Source: CAIYPG01 sp903864555 (GTDB lineage: Bacteria > Pseudomonadota > Gammaproteobacteria > Burkholderiales > SG8-39). Taken from it: a DNA stretch of 64,000 nt. The notes below the pieces were generated by a model that was not told the origin of the DNA, made no database searches, and saw nothing but the letters and a program-made list of their open reading frames with translations. The stretch covers positions 220,061 to 284,060 of the forward strand of contig CANJJT010000001.1 in the NCBI GenBank assembly GCA_947474715.1, read 5' to 3'. A program made the position numbers and the translations under genes. Of the stretch, positions 50,090 to 61,400 are shown one piece after another; position 1 is the first letter of the stretch; each line of letters opens with the position of its first letter.

Positions 50090-52234
50090 ATGCAAGCCAC
50101 TGCGCAGTCCGCCCCCAAGGCGGTGCCGTTACCACCCATACGAGAAGACCTCAAGCTCATGCCCGGCCCGCGCCACCGCGACGGGTCTCCGAGTTGGCGC
50201 ATCCTCGACCCCATCAGGAACCAATTCTTCGAGATCGGCTGGCTTGAATTTGAGTTGCTGGCGCGCTGGGCGCAATATCCCGATGCTGACGCACTGGTCG
50301 CTGCGGTGGCGCAGGAAACCACCCTGGTGCCGACGGTCGAGGAGATCCAGGAACTCATCCAGTTTATGTCCACAAACCAGATGTTGGCGCCGCAGACGCA
50401 GGCAATCCGCCAGGATTTGCGCAAGCGCATGAAGATGAAGTCCCGACCCTGGTACGAGACCCTCCTTCACCACTACCTGTTTTTTCGTGTTCCGCTTGTC
50501 AGGCCGGATGCCTTTTTGCAGCGCACCTTGCCGTGGGTCGAGATATTCTTCACCAAGGGATTCGCGTTTACCGTCCTGGGCGTGCTGCTTATCGACCTGT
50601 ATCTGCTCACCCGTGAATGGCATTCCTATCGCGAGTCCTTTGTTCATTTCTTCAGTCTGACCGGTGCCTTCTACTACGCGTTGGCTGCGTCCTTTGCCAA
50701 AGTCATCCATGAACTGGGGCATGCCTACGCAGCCAAGCGAAATGGGGTGAGGGTGCCTGCCATGGGCGTCTCATTCCTTGTGATGTGGCCGTTCCTTTAT
50801 ACGGACACTGCGGAGACCTGGAAGCTTTCTGATCGCAAAAAGCAGCTGCAGATCTCCTCTGCCGGGATGATGGCCGAGCTGGTGCTGGCGGTCTTCACCA
50901 CGCTGCTCTGGAGCATCGCTCCGGATGGCGGGTTCAAGAGCGTGCTTTTCATCCTGTCCACCACCACCTGGGTGATGACCCTGGCCATCAATGCCAGCCC
51001 GTTCATGCGCTTTGACGGTTATTTCGTGTTCTCCGACGCGCTCGACTTTCCCAATCTGCACGAGCGCGGTTCGGCCTGTACCAAGTGGTTCCTGCGGTCG
51101 ACGTTTTTCCGGCTGGCTGAACCCATGCCTGAACCCACCTTGGGCCGACGCAACCGTGTGTTGCTGGTCATATTCACCCTGATTACGTGGGTCTACCGCT
51201 TGATTGTCTTTCTGGGTATCGCTCTGCTGGTCTATCACTTGTTCCTCAAGTTGCTGGGCATTTTCCTCATGCTGGTGGAGGTCATCTGGTTCATTTTCCG
51301 TCCGTTGGCCAAGGAAGCGCAGTACCTCTGGGAGCGGCGCGCGCATGTGCGCGTTGCCTGGCAGCCCAGTCTTGCCTTGCTGGCTTCATTGCTCCTGCTG
51401 GTTTGGATGCTGCCGATCTCCAGCCAGGTCACGGCGCCGGCGATCATGCGTGCAGAGAATGAACAGGCACTCTACGCGCCCTTTCCCTCCAAGCTCAGTG
51501 TGCTGTCTGTCAAGCCCGGCCAGCGAGTGCAGGCGGGCGACCAGTTGGCCATCCTCGACGTGCCCGAGCTGGAAACACGCTGGCGGCAGGCCGAAGTGGC
51601 CATCGACTCGGTGCGGGCGGAGTTGCAGCGTGCGCCGGCCAGCGTGCGCCAGCTCGAGCAGCAATCGGTGTTGCAGGAAAAGCTGGCACAGGCCTTGGCC
51701 GAGCAGCAGGCAGTCCATGAAGAGGCGCAGCGGCTGGTGCTGCGTGCCAACTATTCAGGAATCGTCAGGGATGTTCCCTCGGATCTGGTCGAGGGGCGAT
51801 GGGTCAACCAGCATCAACTGCTCATGAGGGTGGTGTCCGACTCCTCCCAGATGATCGAGATGTACGTCCGGGAGAGCCAGGTGGGCGGGATAGAGCCTGG
51901 ACAAGTGGTCAAATTTTTCCCGGCGGTACCGAAGATGCCTGTGGTACGCGGCACGGTGGTTGCCATCGACAAGACGCCTAGCCGTCAGATCAACAGGCCA
52001 CTGCTGGCATCAACCCATGGCGGACAGCTTTCCGCCGTGAAGGACCAGAAAGACGGGTTGATTGCCTACGATGCGACGTTTCGCGTGCTGGTTCGGCCCT
52101 TGACTGCTGACATTACGGATGCGCAAGGGTTTGTCATGCGTGGCACCGCCCGGGTCGAAACGGATCTTCGCTTCATCGCCGAGAATTTCTTTTCGCGGCT
52201 GATTTCCATCGTGATCCGCGAGAGTGGATTCTGA
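50090..52234 (+). CDS. PqqD-like/M50 site-2 protease/HlyD-like fusion membrane protein
   Basis: A 714-residue protein in three parts. Residues 10-110: PqqD-like winged-helix (SWRILDPIRNQFFEIGWLEFELL, then PTVEEIQELIQFMSTNQML). Residues 140-440: six or more membrane helices with the zinc motif HELGH near residue 208 (KVIHELGHAYAAK) and a second ligand region INASPFMRFDGY, typical of M50 peptide zinc metalloproteases (COG1994). Residues 470-714: a single-pass anchor and HlyD-like periplasmic adaptor with lipoyl half motifs (LSVLSVKPGQRVQAGDQLAILDVPELE, then RANYSGIVRDV). A coiled coil lies between 520 and 565. GGGAGAA precedes the ATG. Such proteins are thought to move or process peptides or proteins; here the next gene is the giant DUF4347 protein. 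Confidence 0.88.
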   Translation: MQATAQSAPKAVPLPPIREDLKLMPGPRHRDGSPSWRILDPIRNQFFEIGWLEFELLARWAQYPDADALVAAVAQETTLVPTVEEIQELIQFMSTNQMLAPQTQAIRQDLRKRMKMKSRPWYETLLHHYLFFRVPLVRPDAFLQRTLPWVEIFFTKGFAFTVLGVLLIDLYLLTREWHSYRESFVHFFSLTGAFYYALAASFAKVIHELGHAYAAKRNGVRVPAMGVSFLVMWPFLYTDTAETWKLSDRKKQLQISSAGMMAELVLAVFTTLLWSIAPDGGFKSVLFILSTTTWVMTLAINASPFMRFDGYFVFSDALDFPNLHERGSACTKWFLRSTFFRLAEPMPEPTLGRRNRVLLVIFTLITWVYRLIVFLGIALLVYHLFLKLLGIFLMLVEVIWFIFRPLAKEAQYLWERRAHVRVAWQPSLALLASLLLLVWMLPISSQVTAPAIMRAENEQALYAPFPSKLSVLSVKPGQRVQAGDQLAILDVPELETRWRQAEVAIDSVRAELQRAPASVRQLEQQSVLQEKLAQALAEQQAVHEEAQRLVLRANYSGIVRDVPSDLVEGRWVNQHQLLMRVVSDSSQMIEMYVRESQVGGIEPGQVVKFFPAVPKMPVVRGTVVAIDKTPSRQINRPLLASTHGGQLSAVKDQKDGLIAYDATFRVLVRPLTADITDAQGFVMRGTARVETDLRFIAENFFSRLISIVIRESGF

Positions 52235-52424
52235 AATTTCTTAAGCGCGCATTCAGTTTTTCCGTATAGCAAACAAAGCCTTATTGTTGTAGTGTAGGGG
52301 ATTAACCACAGAGGCGCATAAGCTCGTCAGAAAAACGTATTTATACGCGAATTTCTGCCGGAATCTGCCGTTGGCTCATTTCTTGCATTAAGCATGGTGT
52401 ATTTTCTGCTGCAAAACTATACAT

Positions 52425-52455
52425 TGTTGATTTTTTTATATTTTTTAAATCAACA
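52425..52455 (+). promoter_or_regulatory. T-rich inverted repeat just before the giant gene
   Basis: TGTTGATTT and AAATCAACA are perfect 9-bp arms with a 13-nt T/A-only spacer, ending 19 nt before the ATG of the giant gene. It sits in a 240-bp AT-rich leader (52235-52474), which also contains CGTAT-TT-ATACG at 52336-52347. It could be an operator or an mRNA hairpin controlling translation. Confidence 0.5.
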
Positions 52456-52474
52456 TCAAGAATTTAGGTGATTT

Positions 52475-55400
52475 ATGTCGGACGACAAGAAGCGCCATCA
52501 GTCCAAGACCGTCGACAAGTCGACAATAAAGCGGAAAGCGGTGACAAATCGTCGTCGTCGCACCCGCTTGCTTGCGCTTGAGCCGCGTGTTCTTTTCGAT
52601 GGCGCACTCGCCCTCGATATTGGTTCCCATGTCGCTCAAAGCGAAGCTTCGGATGCCTCGTCTGACACCACGTCGGAAGTGGTGCTGCCGGCAGCGCTGA
52701 TCGGGTCGGAAAGCCAGGACGACACGACCTCGTCGGCTCAAGACTTCGCGGCTCCCTCCTCTGACGCTGTAGACGATCCCGCCAATGTTTCGACCAAGGA
52801 CAGCTCGCGAAATCTGGCTCTGGATGGTGCCGACCTCAGCGATTCATCGGCAGACCTCAGTGCCAATGCCCCCACCAGTGGAGAGCTACTGTTCGTCGAC
52901 GGGGCCATCAAGGGTTACGAACATTTGCTTCCCGGGGTCCGTGAGGGCGTGGAAGTCATCATCCTTGATCCAACCCGTGACGGCTATGCGCAGATTACCG
53001 AGGCGCTTGCCAGCCGCAAGGATGTCGCAGCAGTCCATCTGGTCACACATGGAGAGGCAGGACGCGTAGCACTGGGTGACAGCATACTTTCGGCGCAGGA
53101 GATTGAACAACATAGCGAACAGGTGGGTGCCTGGTCGGCCAGTCTGTCTCCAGGTGCGGATTTCCTGATTTACGGCTGCGACGCCGGTTCGGGCATGCAG
53201 GGCCAAAGCCTGTTGAATGCGCTTTCGTCCGCGACGGGCGCGGATGTGGCGGCGTCAGAGGATCTGACTGGGTCGGGGCCGATGGGCAGCAACTGGACCC
53301 TCGAGGTAAGCCATGGGGAGATCCAGACCCATCCCTTTGCGGATCCAGCCAACCTTGCGGCGTTCGAGTCGATTCTCGCGCAAGCCAACGTTGACCTGAA
53401 CGGGCCGGCGCTCTTTGTCGTCTCTGACAATTTTGACACCGCAACCTACACCGGGGGAAGCAATTGGACCGGCGGCTGGCTGGAGTTTGATGCATCGCCA
53501 ACGCGCTTTCTCACCCCGGGCGGATCCACGAACAGTGACAACAGTCCATTGTCGGGAAACATTGTCTACGGCACGAGTGCCGGGGGGGGTAACGAACTGA
53601 CCTTCGTCGGCCAGGGCATGCAGTACGGTGACTACATCCAGCGAGAAGTCAACCTTCGGGCATATGAATCAGCGACCCTGAGCTTCAGCTATCGAATGGC
53701 CAGTCTTGAGGCCGATGACCTGATAGAGGTCAGTATTTCCAAGAATTCGGGTGCCAACTTCTTCTCCCTGGGGACCCTGAATTACGCGGCCACTGCAAAT
53801 ACCACGCTCAGTTTTGACATCTCCAACTACATCTCTGACGAGACGGTCCTCAGGTTTACGATCAAGTCTGGCTTTACCACGAACGACGACCGTTTCTACT
53901 TCGACAACGTAGCGATCACCGCCGATGGCGACAATTTTTCCTCTACATTCGTGGAAGATGGCTCAGCCGTTGCGATTGCCGGCGCAGCGACGCTGATTTC
54001 GGACGCCGATGCGGGTCAGCAACTTACCAGCGCCACGATTACGCTGACCAATGCAAAAGCGGGGGATGTGCTTGCCTTTGGCACGATGCCGTCGGGGATC
54101 ACCGCCACTGTCAATGGTGCTGGCACGGAAATCACATTGAGTGGCACGGCATCTTCCGCCGATTATGCCAATGCGCTGAAGGCTATTTCCTTCAGCAACA
54201 CCAGTGGTCGACCCGATATATCAACTCGGGTGATCACGGTTACGGTGACCGATGCAGGTGCCGAGACCAGCCTTCCTGCCACTGCCTATGTCAAGGTTGT
54301 CGCGATTGACGATCTGACCGATGCAGTCAATGACGTGTTCACGGCTCCGTCCTACGGGACCTTCGTTGGCAACGTGATGACCAACGACGTGGATCCGGAC
54401 ACCGCCGGTCTCTCGGTCGAAACCACACTGGTCAGCAACCCGGCCAGTGGCGTGGTCGTGATGAGTTCAGACGGTTCATTCACCTATACACCAAACGCCA
54501 TCGTACCTGGTGGCTACACCGATACCTTCACCTACAGGCTTGTGAGTCTGGCCCAGGTACCGGGGGCTAATTATGAATACTGGTCTGCCGTTCCACCAGG
54601 TTGGACCGGCACCACCGGCCTTGCCGGCCTGGCGGGGAACGCGATGTATACCGCCCTGGGTTCTCCGAATAACAGCGGCTATCTCGCAAGCGGTTTCAAC
54701 GTGGACGATGCCGCGGGCAACAGCGGGGATATCGACCTGGATAATTTCATCGTGCGGTTCACCAGCCAGATTACCGTGACGACTGCCGGAACCTACACCT
54801 TCTGGTCCGGCTCGGACGATGGCTCGATGCTCTACGTCGATGGGCAAATGGTGGTGGCCAACGATGGCGCACATTCCTGGATCGAGAACAGCAGCACTGT
54901 CTATCTCACGGCGGGCACGCACAGTCTGATGGCCGACTTTTTCGAGATCGGGGGGCAGGAAGACCTGATGGTCTCCTACTCCGGACCCGACACCGGCGGG
55001 CTGAAGACGGATCTGAACAATGTCGGCGGAGTGCTGGCACCCACCTTCGATACGGCAACGGTCACCATCAACGTGGTCGATGGCGGGCCCCGTGTGGCCC
55101 TGGGTGGAAACCTGTATGCATCGGATGCCTTTGCCACTCAGAGTTACGGCAACAACACCGGCACGATCAACTGGACCGGCAATTGGTCCGAGGCCAACGA
55201 CGATGCAAGTGCAACGGCAGGCCAGGTGCGCGTACTGGCCACCGGAACCCTCCAGATCCAGGACACGTCTGCCGGTGCATCGGCCTCGCTGACCCGTGGC
55301 ATAGACATGTTGTCGGTCTCGGGAACCGCGCCGACCCGTGTCGGTACCACACTCAGCTTCAACTATGACGCCACGGCCCTGACAGCAGGGAAGGTGGATG

Positions 55401-58400
55401 TGCAGATGACGGCAGATGGAGGGGCCACCTGGACAACGGTGGGCTCCATCGAATCCAGCATCCTCAACAAGACTGGCGTCAAGACATACGACGTTTCCAA
55501 CTTCGCCGTGAGCAATGCGCAGTTACGCTTTGTGGCGCAGGATGGCGTGACACAGCCACTGTCAATCGACAACGTCCGGGTTGACCAGTATCAGGTCAAC
55601 CACAGCGCAACGTTCACCGAGAACAGTGCGCCCGTCGCCATTGCCTCAGCCACCACGGCCATTGCCGATCCGACCGGAGACAACCTCTCCCGCGCGACCA
55701 TTACGCTGACCAATGCCCAGGCGGGTGATGTGCTCAGCTATGGCACGCTTCCCGGGGGTATTACTGCAACCGTGAGCGGGAATGTGGTGACCCTGACAGG
55801 TACCGCTACACGCGCGAACTACGCTGCAGCGCTGCAGCAGGTCTATTTCGGCAACTCCAGCGATGCGGTTTCGACCGTCACCCGGACCATCAACGTCGCA
55901 GTCACGGATGTTTCGGGAATCATCTCGAATACGGCCGTCGCGACAATCGCCATAAACGCAATCAACGATGCGCCTGCTGGCACCGACCGTGCCATGACCC
56001 TGGTGGGCACCGGTTCTCCGTACGTAATCAAGCAGTCCGATTTTGGATTCACCGATATTGATGGCAATGCCCTGAATCGGGTACTGGTCTCTCCGGCATC
56101 TTCCGGCGCGCTGCAGTGGAATAACGGCGCTACCTGGGTGGCGGTGTCGGCTCCGCAGTATGTTACTAAAACGGATATCGATGCCAATCGCCTGCGCTTC
56201 AACCCCAGTACGACTGGAACGGCCAGTTTCACCTTCCAGGTGGAAGATGATGGCGCCACCGGCGGGGCGAACCAGAATCTGGATGCGAGCGCGAACAGTT
56301 TCACGATTTCGGTCGTTGCAACCAATACAGCCCCAGGCCTGTCCGGAAACCTGACCCTGACCACCGGGACTGAGGATGTATTCACAGCCCCCTCACGTTC
56401 CATCAGCCAGTTGTTGACCGACAGTGGCGTTACCTTGAGTGACCCGGATGTCGGCTCGAGCTTGTCGGGCCTGGCCATTACTGCGAATACGGCCAATGCG
56501 AGCACACAGGGAATTTGGCAGTACTCCACCGACGGCAGCACCTGGAATTCGGTTGGGACAGTTGCTGAAGGGGCGACTGCGTTGGCACTGTCGTCCTCGA
56601 CGCAGCTCCGCTTTGTTCCGGTGGCAGACTACAACGGTGCTCCGCCGGCGCTGACGCTACGGGCCCTGGACAATACCTATAACGGCAATTTCACCAGTGG
56701 TGCAACCCGGGTCACGATTGACACCACGACACGCGGTGGCACCACCGCGATTGCCGGTACTTCCCGCACCATCGGGACCACCGTTGCTGCCGTCAACGAC
56801 GCGCCGGTGATGACCGCTGCAGCGCCCGCCCTGACCACGATTACCGAAGATCAGACCGGCAACAACCAGCAGATTTCCACCATGCTTGGGGCCACTGTCA
56901 GCGATATTGATGCCGGTGCGGTGGAGGGGATCGCAGTGATTGGTGCCGGCGGTGCCGGTGGCACCTGGCAATACTCTCCCGATGGCACCACCTGGACCAA
57001 CATCGGTGTAGTGGATACCAGTGCGGCATTGTTGCTGCGTGCGACCGACCATCTGCGATTTCTGCCCGATGGCACGAATGCCGGCACCGGTGCTCTGATG
57101 TACCGTGCATGGGACCAAAGCTCGGGTACCGTGGCCACCAAGGTTGACACGGCCATCAGCGGGGGCACCAGCGCGTTTTCCGGTTCGGTCAACACCCTGT
57201 CTGCGGTCATTACAGGGCTGAATGATGCGCCGGTGCTGGCAGATACCGCTCTGGGCCTCAGTGTGGTCCAGAATGCATTGACGCCGACGGGCGCAGTTGG
57301 TTCACCGCTCTCCTCGTTCACGGGGGCGATCAGCGATGTGGATGCCGGTGCGGTCAAGGGTATTGCAATCACCGGCACGGTGACGACCAACGGCACCTGG
57401 TACTACACCACGGATGGCGGCACCACCTGGACCTCCGTCGGCGCAGTCAGCAATACCAGTGCATTGCTGCTGGCTGAAAATGCAAACACCAGGTTGTATT
57501 TCGCGCCCAACCCGGGATATTCCGGCACCGCCGACGCACTGACGCTGCGGGCCTGGGATCAGACCTCGGGGACAGTGGGTACCAAGGTCACCACAGCCAC
57601 CAACGGCGGCACTTCAGCCTTCTCCAGCGCCACCGACACGATCAGCGTGACAGTCAGTGCACCGCCGGTGATCGATCTCAATGCCAGCGATGCCAGCGTT
57701 TCAGCCAATGAAACCTTCACCACCGCTGCATATACCAATGCCAGTACCGGGGGAATTGCCTGGAATGGGAACTGGACTGAAACCGATGCGGCCGGCGGTG
57801 CCGGCAGTGCAACCGCGGGTAACGTGCGCGTCACGGGCGGCGAGTTGCGCCTCACCCAGAATGGGTCCATTGCCCAGCGTGCGGTCAACCTGAGTGCGTA
57901 CTCGGCCGGCTATGTTTCAACCCTTTCTTTTGGCTGGCGTACCGACAGTGGCGTCGATCTCGGGGCAGACATCGCCTATGCCGAGATTTCCACCAACAGC
58001 GGATCCACCTGGACGACGCTGCGCACCATCGATGCTGGCCCAAGTGGGTCCGGGACAGTGACCGCCGATGTCAGTGCTTATGCCGGTGCCAACACCGTGA
58101 TCCGCTTCAGGACCAACTCGTTCACAGGCGGTACGGAATTTTTCTATGTGGACAATGTCGTCATCACGGCCCAGCCGACATCGTTCACGGCCACCTTCAC
58201 CGAGGGTTCAGCCGCAGTAGCCATTGCCGATACCGACACGCTTATCACGGATGATGGTGCCAACCTCGCCGGGGCGACGATTACCATCACGAATGCCTTC
58301 TCCGGGGATCTGCTGTCGGTATCCGGTTCGCTGCCTGCCGGCATCAGCATCGACCCGGCTTCGACCTCGACCACGGTCATCCTCACCGGTAGCGCCACCA

Positions 58401-61400
58401 AGGCGAATTACGAAACCGCCATAGAGGCTATCCGCTACAGCAACAGCAGTGGAGCCCCTAATACGACCACCCGCTCTGTGACCGTGTCGGTAACCGACAC
58501 CTCCGGGTTGTCGAGCAACGTCGCCACCAGCGTTGTGAGTGTCGTTGCGGTGAATACCGCGCCGGATCTTGGCGACACGGTGTTGTCGCTGAACAGCGTT
58601 GGGGAAGATGCCGGCGCACCTACAGGAGTGGTCGGAACGCTGGTCTCCAGCCTGATTGGTGGCGTCACCGACCCGGACAGCCCTTCCCTTGGCATTGCCG
58701 TGACCGGGGTGAGTAGCGGCAGCCTGTGGTATTCCACGGACAATGGTACGAACTGGACCGCATTCACACCCAGCGACGCAAGTTCACGCTTGCTGGCTGC
58801 AGATGCAAACACCCGCATCTATTTCGCGCCGGGCACCGCCAACTTCAATGGCACCATCAACTCGGCAATCACCTTCCGTGCCTGGGATCAGAGCACGGGC
58901 ACGAATGGAGGGGCTGCAAGCACGACGGTCAACGGCGGCACCACGGCTTTCTCCAGTGCCACGGATACCGCGTCGGTAGTTGTCACACCTGTGAACGACG
59001 CGCCGGTCCTGGCCGATACCAGTCTGGCCTTCACGATTGCGCAGAATGCCAGCCCGCCGGTGGGGCCGGTGGGTTCATCAGTTGCCAGTTTCACCAATGG
59101 CGTTACCGATATCGACGCTGGTGCGGTCAAGGGCATTGCGATAACCGGTACGGTGACGACGAACGGGACCTGGTACTACACCACGAATGGCGGCACCACC
59201 TGGACGTCTGTCGGCGCAGTCAGCAATACCAGCGCACTGTTGCTCGCTGACGATGGCAATACCCGTCTTTATTTCCAGCCCAACGCGAATTACACCGGCA
59301 CGGCTGACGCACTGACCCTGCGGGCCTGGGATCAGACTTCGGGTACGGCGGGCACCAAGGTCACCACAGCCACCAATGGCGGCACTTCGGCCTTCTCCAG
59401 CGCAACCGATTTCATCAGCGTGACCGTGTCGGGAACCCCGCCAGTAATTGACCTCAACGCCAGCGATGCCAGCGTTTCAGCGAATGAAACCTTCACCACG
59501 GCCGCATATACCAATGCCAGTACTGGGGGGATCGCCTGGAACGGTAACTGGACGGAAACCGATGCAGGCGGCGGTGGTGCAACCGGGGGTAACGTACTGG
59601 TAACGGGCGGGGAGTTGCGCCTGACCCAGAATGGTTCCATAGCTCAGCGTGCGGTCAACCTGAGTGCTTATTCAAGTGGGTTCGTTTCGACTCTTTCTTT
59701 TGGATGGCGTACCAACGCTGCAGTGGATCTCGGGGCGGATATCGCCTACGCCGAAATATCCACCAACAGCGGGTCCACCTGGACGACGCTGCGCACTATT
59801 GATGGTGGCCCGAGTGGGACCGGAACAGTGACAGCCGATGTCAGCGGTTATGCCGGTGCCAACACCGTAATCCGTTTCAGGACCAACTCGTTTACCAGCG
59901 GAACGGCAGAATACTTCTATGTGGACAATGTCGTCATCACGGCCCAGCCGACATCGTTCACGGCCACCTTCACCGAGGGTTCAGCCGCAGTAGCCATTGC
60001 CGACACCGACACGCTCATCACGGACGATGGCGCCAACCTGGCCGGGGCGACGATTACCATCACGAATGCCTTCTCCGGGGATCTGCTGTCAGTATCCGGT
60101 TCGTTGCCTGCCGGCATCACCCTTGATCCGGCATCGACCTCAACCATGGTCATCCTCACCGGTAGCGCCACCAAGGCGGACTATGAGACTGCCATTGAGG
60201 CCATCCGCTTCAGCAACAGCAGCGACGCCCCGAACACCACTAACCGTTCCGTCACCGTGGTTGTGCAGGACTCCACCGGGCTGTCGAGCAATGCTGCGGC
60301 AAGTGTCATCACCGTTGTGGCGCAAAACGATGCCCCGGTACTGGCTGACACCGCACTGGCATTGGGGAGCGTGGCCGAGGATGGAGGTGCACCATCCGGT
60401 GCAGTTGGTACGCTGGTTTCTACGCTGGTCGGAGGGGTGAGTGATCCGGATGGCTTGAGTGTGCCAAAGGGAATTGCAGTGACGGGTACCAACAGTGCCA
60501 ATGGAACCTGGTACTACTCCACTGATGGAAGCACCTGGACCGCATTCACCGGTGGCAACAGCACTTCCCGGCTACTCTCGGCTGATGCAAACACGCGCAT
60601 CTATTTCCAGCCGAATGCGAATTTCAATGGCACTGTCGCTACGGGTATCACCTTCCGTGCCTGGGATCAGACGACAGGTTCCAATGGAGGAACCGCCGAC
60701 ACCACCATCAATGGCGGGATCACGGCATTCTCTGCCGCAACAGATACCGCTTCCATTGCGGTAACGGCGGTCAACGATGCTCCAGTGGCAACTGGAAGCG
60801 CCACCCTGGCTTCAATCAGCGAGGAAGCAACCAATCCGGCGGGAGCCACTGTCAGCAGCCTGTTTGGCGCGACATTTGGGGACAGCGCTGATAATCAGAT
60901 TGCTTCCGGAGGCTCAAGCGCCAATACCCTTTCAGGCATTGCCGTTGTCGATTACACAACGGATCTGTCCAAAGGTGTCTGGCAGTTTTCTTCAAATGGC
61001 ACGACCTGGACGACATTGGCGTCGACCGTGCCCAGTGTGTCCATCACCCTGCAGGCCACCGATCACCTGCGCTTTGTGCCCAACGCCGACTATGGCGGCG
61101 CTGCACCCACCTTGACTGTCAGATTGATTGATTCCAGTGGCGGTGCGGTAAGCACCAACGCAAGCATCAATCTATCCGCCGGAGCATCTTACGGGGGTAG
61201 CACGCGATACAGTGGCAATACCACGACTCTGGACACCATGGTCACGCCCGTAGCGGATGCGCCTACGGTTTCAGTAACTCCCGCATCGGGCGTTGAAGAT
61301 GCCGGTGCCATTGCGCTCAGTTTCAGTGGCTCACTGAATGACACCGATGGCTCCGAGTCGATCAGTTACTACACCATAAGCAATGTGCCCGCCGGTGCGA

